Source of the DNA: UBA4722 sp044221135 | GTDB taxonomy: Bacteria; Pseudomonadota; Gammaproteobacteria; DSM-16500 | Assembly: GCA_044221135.1 (NCBI GenBank) | Contig: JBGAPT010000049.1 | Coordinates: 1-14,686, forward strand | Length of the DNA stretch: 14,686 nt | Direction of reading: 5' to 3' | Part shown: piece after piece, positions 7,271 to 14,678 of the stretch | How the letters are laid out: every line of letters begins with the position of its first letter | Numbering within the stretch: position 1 is the first letter of the stretch | The notes under the pieces: generated by a model | Databases searched by the model: none | What the model saw: the letters and a program-made list of their open reading frames with translations, nothing else | What the model was told of the DNA's origin: nothing | Program-made: the position numbers and the translations under genes

Positions 7271-8247
7271 GTAGGTTAATATCTGTTGCACCCATGATGG
7301 ATTGCACTGACAGACATGATCGTTATTTTTTACGTTTGATTGCGCCGCATGTATTGCTTTATACAGAGATGGTGACAGTGAATGCCTTGATTCATGGTGA
7401 TAGCCAGCGTTTTTTGGCTTATGATCCGCTTGAGCATCCTGTTGCTTTGCAATTAGGGGGGAGTGAGCCAAAAAAATTAGAATATTGCACGAAATTAGGC
7501 GCAGAGTATGGCTATGATGAAATTAATCTTAATGTAGGTTGTCCTAGTGATCGCGTTAAATCAGGTCAATTTGGTGCTTGTTTAATGCTGAATCCATCCC
7601 TTGTTGCAGAGTGTATTGCTGCGATGTGTGCTGTAGTCAATATACCTGTCACAGTAAAATGTCGAATTGGAGTGGATGAGCATGATTCTTATGAGGCGTT
7701 ACAGCATTTTATTGCAACTGTTGCGAAAGCGGGCTGCACTATTTTTATTATTCATGCTCGTAAAGCGTGGTTAAATGGGTTGAGCCCTAAGCAAAATCGC
7801 GAAATTCCGCCTTTGCGTTATGATATAGTAAGACGAATCAAACAAGATTTTCCCTCCCTGACTATTATTGTGAATGGTGGAATTAAATCCTGTAAAGACA
7901 TTACAGAGCAGTTGCGTTTTGTAGATGGCGTAATGGTAGGTCGTGAAGCGTATGCAAATCCCTTTTTTTTAGCGGAAATTGAAAGAAATTATTTTTCAGC
8001 AGCTGAAGTGGATGATACTGCACGTCACGCTATTATAGAAAAATTTATTCCCTACGTTGAACAACAACTAGCAAATAAAACTCGTCTAACGTGTATGACT
8101 AGACATATTTTAGGTTTATATCAGGGACAAGTAGGTGCAAGAAGTTGGCGTCGTTATATTAGTGAACATGCTCATCAAGGCGGTGCTGGAATTGAAATTT
8201 TAACTGAGGCTTTAAAACATGTACGATACGCTCAAGGCATTATCTAA
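7267..8247 (+). CDS. dusA: tRNA-dihydrouridine(20/20a) synthase
   Basis: An FMN-dependent flavoenzyme that reduces uridine 20 and 20a in the D-loop of tRNA with NADPH, in the cytoplasm. It has 326 residues (E. coli DusA about 330). The TIM-barrel motifs follow the DusA order: SVAPMMDCTDRHDRYFLR, LYTEMVT, HPVALQLGG, YDEINLNVGCPSDRV with catalytic Cys92, FGACLM, VKCRIG, FIIHARKAWLNGLSPK, VNGGIKS and DGVMVGREAYANP. The DusA-type helical C-terminal tRNA-binding domain follows (RHILGLYQGQVGARSWRRYLSE-like). ATG 7267 overlaps the lapB stop (ATGA). A GTG 9 nt upstream is in frame but has no better support. Residue 13 is Cys where DusA normally has Trp (MLDWTDRH), a possibly lineage-specific change near the FMN site. 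DusA rather than DusB/DusC is clear from the length and motifs. Confidence 0.95.
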   Translation: MSRLISVAPMMDCTDRHDRYFLRLIAPHVLLYTEMVTVNALIHGDSQRFLAYDPLEHPVALQLGGSEPKKLEYCTKLGAEYGYDEINLNVGCPSDRVKSGQFGACLMLNPSLVAECIAAMCAVVNIPVTVKCRIGVDEHDSYEALQHFIATVAKAGCTIFIIHARKAWLNGLSPKQNREIPPLRYDIVRRIKQDFPSLTIIVNGGIKSCKDITEQLRFVDGVMVGREAYANPFFLAEIERNYFSAAEVDDTARHAIIEKFIPYVEQQLANKTRLTCMTRHILGLYQGQVGARSWRRYISEHAHQGGAGIEILTEALKHVRYAQGII

Positions 8248-8485
8248 TTCTATAGGCATGATCGGAGTTGTTATGCAGCTGGCCGTTTATTTTTTATTAA
8301 GTACTAATCGTATACACTCAAATACTTTATTCTATCAATCTTTTAATATGCTGGGTGCGTGCGGTATTTTGTATTCATTGTTTTTTCACTGGAATACGCC
8401 ATCTGTTGTGATTGAGGTTATTTGGCTAGTGATTAGTGTGCGTGCTGTTTTACGTTTGTTGCGTCGAAAAAAATTAGGTATATAA
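8219..8485 (+). CDS. Small three-helix inner-membrane protein (CBU_0592-type)
   Basis: An 88-residue protein with three predicted membrane helices, about residues 8-28 (NSIGMIGVVMQLAVYFLLS), 36-56 (NTLFYQSFNMLGACGILYSLF) and 62-80 (VVIEVIWLVISVRAVLRLL), ending in a basic tail RRKK. The pattern (one short N-terminal helix, the F.LN-like loop, then a basic C-terminus) resembles a family named after Coxiella CBU_0592; I recognise the type by memory only, and its function is unknown. ATG 8219 lies inside dusA (29-nt overlap) and is preceded at 9 nt by GAGG (8206-8209). The alternative ATG at 8258 has no well-placed SD and would cut into helix 1. Overlap with dusA implies co-transcription. Confidence 0.75.
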   Translation: MYDTLKALSNSIGMIGVVMQLAVYFLLSTNRIHSNTLFYQSFNMLGACGILYSLFFHWNTPSVVIEVIWLVISVRAVLRLLRRKKLGI

Positions 8486-8501
8486 AACGGGAGAGTTTTA
8501 C

Positions 8502-9035
8502 ATGAAATTTAAAAAGATCGTCATTCTTTTTCTTGTATTTTCTTTAGTGATTACGGTAGAAAGTGCATTATCGGCATCCCCACTGCAACCACTTTCTTTA
8601 TACCAATCGAATTGTATTTTTGATGAACGAGATGTATTTTTTACTACACGGTATTTAAGTAACCCAATAACATGCACATGGGATGCAGCAAAAAAAGATA
8701 CACAAACACGATTGTTAGTCTATTTTGTGGATCCTGATGTGAAATATGTATCTGCTGATTGCGATTTTTTTCCTGACACAAGCATTGATAAATCTCAAGC
8801 CACTAAGTTGAAAGATATATCAGGTAGCACTCTCTATGATCTAACTATTACAGGAAATACAGCCACATTTAAGATAGCAAATAATAATAATACAGAAGTG
8901 GATCACGGTGATGATTATCCGGAGCAGATTTATTTTACAATAGGTAATAAAGGATTTCTTTCTTCTCATTTTTGGTTTACAAAATATAGAAATGATCAAG
9001 TTATTTGTCGTTTTAAAGTGGAATTAAAAAAGTAG
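8502..9035 (+). CDS. Secreted four-cysteine protein, paralogue of the 13884-14402 product
   Basis: It has 177 residues and matches no family I know. A typical Sec signal peptide (KFKK, then a hydrophobic core IVILFLVFSLVITV) ends near ALSA at residue 25. The mature part begins SPLQPLSLYQSNC and contains TCTWDAA, VDPDVKYVSADCDF and VICRFKVEL. Four cysteines at 38, 58, 87 and 169 match those of the 13884 gene product (39, 59, 88, 165), so two disulfide bonds in the periplasm or outside are likely. The SD GGGAGAG (8489-8495) is 6 nt from ATG. It begins 16 nt after the small membrane-protein gene, so it probably ends the lapA-lapB-dusA transcription unit. The 165-bp gap to the convergent large gene shows no clear terminator hairpin. 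Confidence 0.85.
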   Translation: MKFKKIVILFLVFSLVITVESALSASPLQPLSLYQSNCIFDERDVFFTTRYLSNPITCTWDAAKKDTQTRLLVYFVDPDVKYVSADCDFFPDTSIDKSQATKLKDISGSTLYDLTITGNTATFKIANNNNTEVDHGDDYPEQIYFTIGNKGFLSSHFWFTKYRNDQVICRFKVELKK

Positions 9036-9200
9036 TATGAATTATTTTATTTGAATATAATTTTCGCGAAGATGTTATTGATCGGATCTCTTCTCCCAAA
9101 GCAGCGTTAGTGAGCATTTGCGTAAAAATGAATTATCTTACATACACTTCGTTTAGAATGACAGTACGCTGGTTGCTGGTAAGCTTATGGAGTGAATAGA

Positions 9201-12200
9201 TTAAGCAGAGGGTGGAGCTAACACACTTAAGCTATTGGTATAAGCCTCAGACAGCCCTTTTTGTTTCGGTTCACGACGGCAGCAAAAGAACGTTGCACCA
9301 CCCGCTGTGAATATTGAGCCGCCAATGGCAGCACTCACGGCGAATGGAACACCCGCAAGACCTAACCCAATAGCAGCGACAGCACCTACTGCTAGACATC
9401 CAAGTGCATAGAGGAATGGGTTACTCAAACAGGACTTACCTGCGGCCTGTCTTTCAGCCTGTCTTTTTACAAATGCTGCTAAATTTGCTTTCTCTTGTTC
9501 ATTATTTAATGGCTTTCTAACAACTGCAATAACAAGTTTTAGTGATTCTGCTAATGTTTGAGGGTTACTCGACTCTATCTTAGATTCATGTAATCCTAGC
9601 CCATGAATAACATTAGCATTTGTTTTATTTGGGTGACCATCTGGCAGTTCGCTAATAAAAAATTGTAATCCATTTAATAAATCGTTCGGGTTATCTCTGG
9701 CTATATCTGCTTCAGCTTTTGCTTTTTTTTGTATTTTTTCTGCTTCTCTTTCTGCTGCTTCTCTTTGTGCTCTATCCCTTTCAGCTTCTTCTCCTGCTGC
9801 GCCTAAAAGCACTTCACCATGTTGTTCTGGAGGTCTTTGGCCTACTTGTGCTCTATCTCTTTCAGCTTTTTCTTCTTCGTCTTCTACTACTACTTCTATC
9901 GCTGCTACTGCTACTATTGCTGCATTTACAAGCACTGCATCATGTTCTGGCAGTCTTTGTTGATCTCTTTCAGCTTTTGCTTCTTCGCCTTCTACTTCTA
10001 CTTCTACTGCTGCTACTATTGCTGCATCTACAAGCACTGCATCATGTTCTGGCAGTCTTTGTTGATCTATTTCAGCTATTACTTTTCTTCCTCTATCCGC
10101 TTCAGCTTGTTCTTCTCTTCTTTGTATGCCTATTTTTACCTCTGCCGGAGAAAGCTTTTCATCTGGGTTTGCTACAAATATTTCGTTGTGTTGTTCTTGT
10201 GGTCTTTGTTCGTTCGCTGATATTCCTGCTTCAAGCACTTGACGTTCTTCTAGTGATCTGTGTTGTACTGCCTCAGGCTCTTCATATTGTCCTTCTCTAT
10301 CCTGTTCTGGTGGTCTCTGTGGGCTTTCTGAAATTACTGCTACAGATACATAATGCTGTTCTAGTGATCTTTGTTGATCTATTGCCTTGTATTCTTCATA
10401 TTGTTCTTCTCCTATTTGTGGATCTCTCGCTACTGCTCTATCTTGTTTTTCTCTTCTTTGTGCATCGTCTGGGTTTCTTTCCTTTAACTCCGCTTGACCA
10501 GATAATATTTCCAGTTTTTTTATGGCATCTTCAAAGCTCTCTTTATTCTTCGCTTCATTTATGATGACATTAATAGTTTTTAATTTTTCGTTAAATCTAG
10601 TTACCGATTCTTCATGACCCTTAATCTCTGCTGCATATTTATCTTCAGGAGAAGTACTGCCTGAAATATAAGCTCCAACTGAAATAGCTGTAGTTGCGAT
10701 AGTTGCACCTACAGCGACTACAGCTGAGCTTGCAGTGTCCATAACGGCGGTTGCAGCCGAGCTGACATAGTCAAGGAATCCGCCACTTGACTGAGCTTTT
10801 AATTCAACGTTTGACTTTAACTCAGGCGCATCTGGTATTAATTTATAAGAGGGGAAAACAGCCCCAATAGCATAATTTTCATGGTTATTAGAGTCAACTC
10901 TTGAATATAATTGTTCAAGTCGATTAGGAATTTCTTTATTCTCTTCAGGCTTAGATAAACATTGTATTGCTTCCTGCATCAATTCCGCAGATATTTTTTC
11001 TAATTTATCACTTATATAGCATTGATATTGTTTTTTAATTTCAATTGTAGCTTGTTTTTCAAAAGCATCCAGTTTTTCTAAGATTCTTTTTTTATTTTCA
11101 TCATTATTTAATACATTTATTTTTTCTCTGAATACTTGGATTTTTCTTAGAAAATCATTAATAAAATAATCATCTTTTTGATCACGATTAAATTCAAATT
11201 TTTCCAACTTAAATTCAGCTTCAAGTTTAGAGACAGCCTGATCAAGCACCCCAGCTAGAAATTTATTTTTTTCAATATTAAATTTAACTTGCGCTTCAAC
11301 TTCGTTAACATAAAATGATTCTGTAAAATCTTCTAAAGGCTGCCTATTGCGCGGACCCATAAATTGAATAAATTGTTCCGCTTTCTTATGAAATAAGTCA
11401 ATATTCTCAGCGTTTATTTGTTCAGAAGCGGGCTTGGATTGTAAGTGCTTAAGAAGTTGTGGCGTATCGAAAATGATATCAGACAGCATTAAATCGCGCG
11501 CTCTTATCGCTAGATTTTTCAATAATGCTTGTATGCATTCTTTTTTATAATTCAACTCAGTAGAATTAAATACAATCCTTGCTTCATAACAGAGTTCAAA
11601 TTTCTTTTCAGTCTCTGTGATTTCAGAATCAAGTGCCACGATTTCTGCATATATTTCATTATATTTTGCTTGGAGTTCGAAGGGAGTTTTGCATTCTAAT
11701 TTTTTAATAGTCAATAATATATTATCTTTTTTTGCATCAAGTGCTTCTTTAGCAATTAGAGCTTGTTTTTTTTCTTCACTATAGTCGACTGCTTGCGCAG
11801 CTGAAATGGCTTTTATTTCATGGGCAGGCGGATCGCTTTGCGATATACCCATCACTTTTTGAGCTAGAGTTTTACCAACACCTAAGCCGTTCTTAGTAGT
11901 ACGATAGACAGCAGAAGAAACAGCTCCAGGAGATTTAATTTTTTTACAATGTATATATTCATTATTAATTTTTTTTCCTAATTGTGCTAACAAGTTATAA
12001 ACTAATGTAGCAGTAACATTTTCTTTTTGATCTGGCTCCGGATTCCATAAAGGTTCAAGCTCTGGATCCAGCTTTAACGCAGCTATTCTGTGCTGTTTTT
12101 CGAGAGGCGTTTCTTCCCTTGGCTGGCTAGCAACTTTTGATTTGCCATTATCAACTACTCCACCTAAAACGGATGTCAAGGTGCTTAATGCACTTCCTCC

Positions 12201-13640
12201 CATTCTCCATGTGTCACGAACCATCTCTGGCGCTTCTAAAAGAGTTAGCAGACATCTGCTTCCTGTATCAATTTTTTCTTTGGAAACAAAACCAGATGTA
12301 CGATCTCTTGACGAAGATGGATTGTTCGGTTCTGGAAATTGTGATATTTCTTCCTCTCCATTGAAGAGCAGGCCTTTTAATATTTCTGGCAAAATAATAG
12401 TTTGAAGATGGGGCTCCATAGCTAATAACTCTTCACTCGTTCTGTTTTGAGCTATTTCAGCTAATGCATCTCCTAAGAGCCCTCGGCTAGCACTTACAGC
12501 TTCCAGAGGACTCAGCGTTGCTACAGAGGTGAATAACTTTGCTATCTTTATTAAACTTGCATGACTTTCAGGAGCTATTGCATCCACTACAGTAAATGCT
12601 GCTTGAACTAAACTTGTTTGTGGATTACTAAACAGTGCAAAATAACTCATATATGAAAAATAAGGAATGTACTGAAGATATTGCAGTGCACCTGCAACAT
12701 CCAATGTACCGGATACTGCACTCCCTTGTATCTTTGCTTTTTCTATTTGAATTTGAATGCTGATGTTATACATCAGATTAAAAAACATTTTAAAGATCAG
12801 TGGATCATTAATTAATTCAAGTAAAATACGATAACAATCCAGGCGCCATAAGTGCAAACTGTCGGGTGGCCATAGGCCGCCAGATTGCATTGCCTGGATA
12901 AGCTCTTTTATTTTTTGTATTAAAAGATCTCTATTTCCTACAGCATCCATGAGACTTGGCAGAGCTGCTCCCACGAGTGTGAGTCTTCGCGACCATAATA
13001 GGGTAGGGCTCATGGTAGTTAACACAGAGCTTAATAGGGTTAATTGCCCTGTTTGCTTGCATAATTCGCCACAGACTGTAATGACTGCTGTAGTCACTTT
13101 TACGTTGTTATTTTGAGAGAGACTATCAACAATAACTGCTACATTTTTATGAAGTATATCTAGTATAGTGATTATTTCACTTATTTTTCCTACTGCATTT
13201 TTTGCTAGTATGCTTTCCTTGCGATGAGTTGTTGGAATTGCTTCGTGTAGTTGTCTTAGAGCCTTTCTTAGCTGCTTGATACTCTCATCTAAATTTTTTT
13301 TCTTGGCGTTAGAATTTACTCTCCAAAAACCTAATTTAGTTAACATTTTTTTGCATTGATCGACCGCAGCTTTGTCTTCAGATTTATCTTCTGCGGGTAT
13401 CTCAATATTGGCTAGAACGCTCTGCAATGCTGAAAAAACAGCAGGTACTTTTTTCAATGCAGGCCCTAAGGTATTTAATATACGGAGGGACTCTACGGCA
13501 TTATCAAATACAAACAAATTGGCTAGTGTAGCCTTGACTTCTTCTCCATAAGACCGGGCATCAGATAATTCTGGCGCACGCACAGGCTCTTGAAACCACG
13601 GAAGCTCAGATTTTTCTTCGCTTTCTGCGGGACGCAACAT
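9201..13640 (-). CDS. Very large coiled-coil and membrane-hairpin protein of unknown function, candidate effector
   Basis: It has 1479 residues and is not recognised. Visible in order: a soluble helical region (about 30-430, with DNA-free hydrophobic helices such as 310-350); a linker rich in P, E and S (430-540); Lys/Glu-rich coiled-coil segments (about 620-900); an Ala/Val/Ser hydrophobic stretch (952-994); a second short coiled coil (1000-1060); a Gln/Arg/Glu-rich repeat region (about 1070-1300) with recurring QRxxEQ/H motifs; a short globular piece (1315-1395); and two hydrophobic segments (about 1408-1430 and 1431-1453), ending FCCRR and a 25-residue polar tail. There is no signal peptide, no beta-barrel and no enzymatic motif that I can see. 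Start ATG 13640 follows CGGAGAG at 6 nt. Size, coiled coils and membrane hairpin resemble large effectors of intracellular Legionellales. The tail lacks an obvious E-block or hydrophobic -3/-4 residue, so Dot/Icm export is only a guess. It is flanked by the two secreted paralogues. Confidence 0.85.
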   Translation of the reverse strand: MLRPAESEEKSELPWFQEPVRAPELSDARSYGEEVKATLANLFVFDNAVESLRILNTLGPALKKVPAVFSALQSVLANIEIPAEDKSEDKAAVDQCKKMLTKLGFWRVNSNAKKKNLDESIKQLRKALRQLHEAIPTTHRKESILAKNAVGKISEIITILDILHKNVAVIVDSLSQNNNVKVTTAVITVCGELCKQTGQLTLLSSVLTTMSPTLLWSRRLTLVGAALPSLMDAVGNRDLLIQKIKELIQAMQSGGLWPPDSLHLWRLDCYRILLELINDPLIFKMFFNLMYNISIQIQIEKAKIQGSAVSGTLDVAGALQYLQYIPYFSYMSYFALFSNPQTSLVQAAFTVVDAIAPESHASLIKIAKLFTSVATLSPLEAVSASRGLLGDALAEIAQNRTSEELLAMEPHLQTIILPEILKGLLFNGEEEISQFPEPNNPSSSRDRTSGFVSKEKIDTGSRCLLTLLEAPEMVRDTWRMGGSALSTLTSVLGGVVDNGKSKVASQPREETPLEKQHRIAALKLDPELEPLWNPEPDQKENVTATLVYNLLAQLGKKINNEYIHCKKIKSPGAVSSAVYRTTKNGLGVGKTLAQKVMGISQSDPPAHEIKAISAAQAVDYSEEKKQALIAKEALDAKKDNILLTIKKLECKTPFELQAKYNEIYAEIVALDSEITETEKKFELCYEARIVFNSTELNYKKECIQALLKNLAIRARDLMLSDIIFDTPQLLKHLQSKPASEQINAENIDLFHKKAEQFIQFMGPRNRQPLEDFTESFYVNEVEAQVKFNIEKNKFLAGVLDQAVSKLEAEFKLEKFEFNRDQKDDYFINDFLRKIQVFREKINVLNNDENKKRILEKLDAFEKQATIEIKKQYQCYISDKLEKISAELMQEAIQCLSKPEENKEIPNRLEQLYSRVDSNNHENYAIGAVFPSYKLIPDAPELKSNVELKAQSSGGFLDYVSSAATAVMDTASSAVVAVGATIATTAISVGAYISGSTSPEDKYAAEIKGHEESVTRFNEKLKTINVIINEAKNKESFEDAIKKLEILSGQAELKERNPDDAQRREKQDRAVARDPQIGEEQYEEYKAIDQQRSLEQHYVSVAVISESPQRPPEQDREGQYEEPEAVQHRSLEERQVLEAGISANEQRPQEQHNEIFVANPDEKLSPAEVKIGIQRREEQAEADRGRKVIAEIDQQRLPEHDAVLVDAAIVAAVEVEVEGEEAKAERDQQRLPEHDAVLVNAAIVAVAAIEVVVEDEEEKAERDRAQVGQRPPEQHGEVLLGAAGEEAERDRAQREAAEREAEKIQKKAKAEADIARDNPNDLLNGLQFFISELPDGHPNKTNANVIHGLGLHESKIESSNPQTLAESLKLVIAVVRKPLNNEQEKANLAAFVKRQAERQAAGKSCLSNPFLYALGCLAVGAVAAIGLGLAGVPFAVSAAIGGSIFTAGGATFFCCRREPKQKGLSEAYTNSLSVLAPPSA
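9910..10077 (-). repeat. 102-bp repeat unit inside the large gene
   Basis: Two 66-bp copies (9910-9975 and 10012-10077) differ at about two positions and are exactly 102 bp apart, so the unit is 34 codons and keeps frame. They encode DQQRLPEHDAVLV(D/N)AAIVA, about residues 1191-1210 and 1225-1244. The spacers between and beyond are related acidic/Val segments (VEVEVEGEE, VVVEDEEE). Less conserved copies of QRxxEQ surround them from residue 1088 to about 1275. Confidence 0.9.
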
Positions 13641-13820
13641 GAGACACTCTCCGTTTTAGTAAGGCACTTTTTTAGAATTATCAGCCTGTGTGCAGCATAG
13701 CAGATTTTGATCTAAAAAAATACTAGCGAATTGTCACCAGACTCTATTAAAGGTTTTTATTTATTAGTTTTTCAGAAAAATGAGGTACTTGCATTGATTT
13801 ATGTCTATTTAAAGGGTTAA

Positions 13821-13848
13821 TTGACATTTAAGCGGGGTATGGGATAAT
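13821..13848 (+). promoter_or_regulatory. Sigma-70 promoter for the second secreted-protein gene
   Basis: A consensus -35 TTGACA (13821-13826), a 16-bp spacer and -10 GATAAT (13843-13848), with the extended -10 dinucleotide TG at 13840-13841, lie 35 bp before the start codon at 13884. It sits in the 243-bp divergent region shared with the large minus-strand gene. That gene has only a weaker candidate of its own (GATAAT on the minus strand at 13682-13677, without a clear -35). Confidence 0.8.
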
Positions 13849-13883
13849 GTGTTTCTTTTTAACACATATTGAGAGGGAGTGAT

Positions 13884-14402
13884 ATGAAATTACAAATGTT
13901 TCCTGTTGTTTTTATTGGATTTTCTTTGATGGCTGCTGTAGCAAATGCACAGAATGCATCTTCGCCGCTTGAGCCTGTATCCTTCGCTCAGCGCACTTGT
14001 AGTCCGAGTGATGATGTTTATTTTAAAGCAGGTATGACCGAAGTATCGGGTGGAACATGCACCTGGGCTGCAGCTCTAAATGATTCAACAATGTCTTTAA
14101 CAACACATTTTGAAGATCCCACTATTGCTTATGTGACTGCTTTATGTAATTTTAACGGCGTTAACGGGGACCAGATTACAGAGGTCACTGGGGCCAAGTC
14201 AGCTAGTATATCAGAGGTATCAGGACGCAGGACTCCAGTAATTGGTTTTACATTAAAAAAGAGTGGAACAGATGCAAATTCAAATATTCTTTTCCGTTTA
14301 AATGACAATATGACGAGAACAGACGGTACCATTACCATTGGCAATGCACAATACAGTGAAGGTACTAACATAAGTTGCAAATTCACGATACACCGCGGGT
14401 AA
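13884..14402 (+). CDS. Secreted four-cysteine protein, paralogue of the 8502-9035 product
   Basis: It has 172 residues of unknown function. The signal peptide (MKLQMFPVVFIGFSLMAAVANA) ends at an ANA|QN cleavage site around residue 22. The mature part has SPLEPVSFAQRTC, DDVYF, TCTWAAALND, FEDPTIAYVTALCNF and ISCKFTI, each with a counterpart in the 8502 gene product. Cys39, 59, 88 and 165 give spacings of 20 and 29 for the first three, identical to the paralogue. ATG 13884 is preferred because GAGAGGGAG (13871-13879) lies just before it. An upstream TTG at 13869 would put this SD inside the gene and add residues before the signal peptide. It has its own strong promoter and is followed by the REP-like palindrome, which may also protect or end the transcript. 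Confidence 0.85.
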   Translation: MKLQMFPVVFIGFSLMAAVANAQNASSPLEPVSFAQRTCSPSDDVYFKAGMTEVSGGTCTWAAALNDSTMSLTTHFEDPTIAYVTALCNFNGVNGDQITEVTGAKSASISEVSGRRTPVIGFTLKKSGTDANSNILFRLNDNMTRTDGTITIGNAQYSEGTNISCKFTIHRG

Positions 14403-14419
14403 TGAGTATCTTAGTATCA

Positions 14420-14548
14420 TCCCCGCGAAGGCGGGGACCCATCTTGACTTGTCTCCCTACCTATCTTAATTTCTTGATAATTCAATTTCTATTGTACTGA
14501 TTATTGGCTTGGTGGTATTTGCAAGATGGGTCCCCGCCTTCGCGGGGA
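14420..14548. repeat. REP-doublet (REPIN-like) palindrome
   Basis: Two perfect inverted 27-bp arms (14420-14446 and 14522-14548) are separated by 75 bp. Each arm contains its own hairpin, CCCCGC-GAAG-GCGGGG, followed by ACCCATCTTG in the left copy. The G+C-rich arms contrast with the AT-rich loop. Such inverted REP pairs are usual in bacterial intergenic DNA. They fold into cruciform or RNA hairpins and often lie 18-130 bp downstream of genes. Here the element begins 18 bp after the stop of the secreted-protein gene. Confidence 0.88.
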
Positions 14549-14589
14549 GGCATTGTTGCGTGGATACGGTAGAGCTTAAGAAAATAAGT

Positions 14590-14678
14590 AGTTGCAAATC
14601 ATAAGAGTATATACAATTTAACCTTCAAACCCGGCAAGGTAGGAGGTTAAATGTGTAAGCCTAAAAAGATTTGCAACT
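14590..14678 (+). promoter_or_regulatory. Nested inverted repeat enclosing the transposase ribosome-binding site
   Basis: The outer arms are AGTTGCAAATC (14590-14600) and GATTTGCAACT (14668-14678), 11 bp, perfect. The inner arms are TTTAACCT (14617-14624) and AGGTTAAA (14644-14651), 8 bp, perfect. The inner 3' arm covers half of the AGGAGG SD (14641-14646) and the first base of the ATG at 14651. A transcript reading in from outside could fold and hide the start site, as known for several IS elements. The functional reading is an inference. Confidence 0.45.

Noticed and set aside
9036..9200. Possible bidirectional terminator or decayed gene in the convergent gap
   Set aside because: I found no stem of more than a few base pairs followed by T and no open frame with recognisable content.
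9910..10077. Repeat array considered as CRISPR
   Set aside because: The unit is 102 bp, in frame and coding, with related rather than unique spacers. It is an internal protein repeat.
9719..10564. Long plus-strand open frame (281 codons, Leu/Phe-rich) opposite the repeat region, and a shorter one at 9819-10220
   Set aside because: They are the antisense reading of Glu/Lys/Gln/Arg-rich repeat codons, which yields Leu, Phe and Tyr strings without stops. There is no SD, no natural membrane-protein pattern, and the sense frame is continuous and far longer.
9201..13640. Large protein considered as an autotransporter, RTX toxin or adhesin
   Set aside because: There is no signal peptide, no C-terminal beta-barrel, and no glycine/aspartate calcium repeats. 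The C-terminus is a helical hydrophobic hairpin.
14590..14678. Nested inverted repeats as a retron-type noncoding RNA
   Set aside because: No reverse transcriptase is visible, and the arms coincide with an SD/ATG start, which is better explained by transposase control. Only sequence beyond the edge could reopen this.
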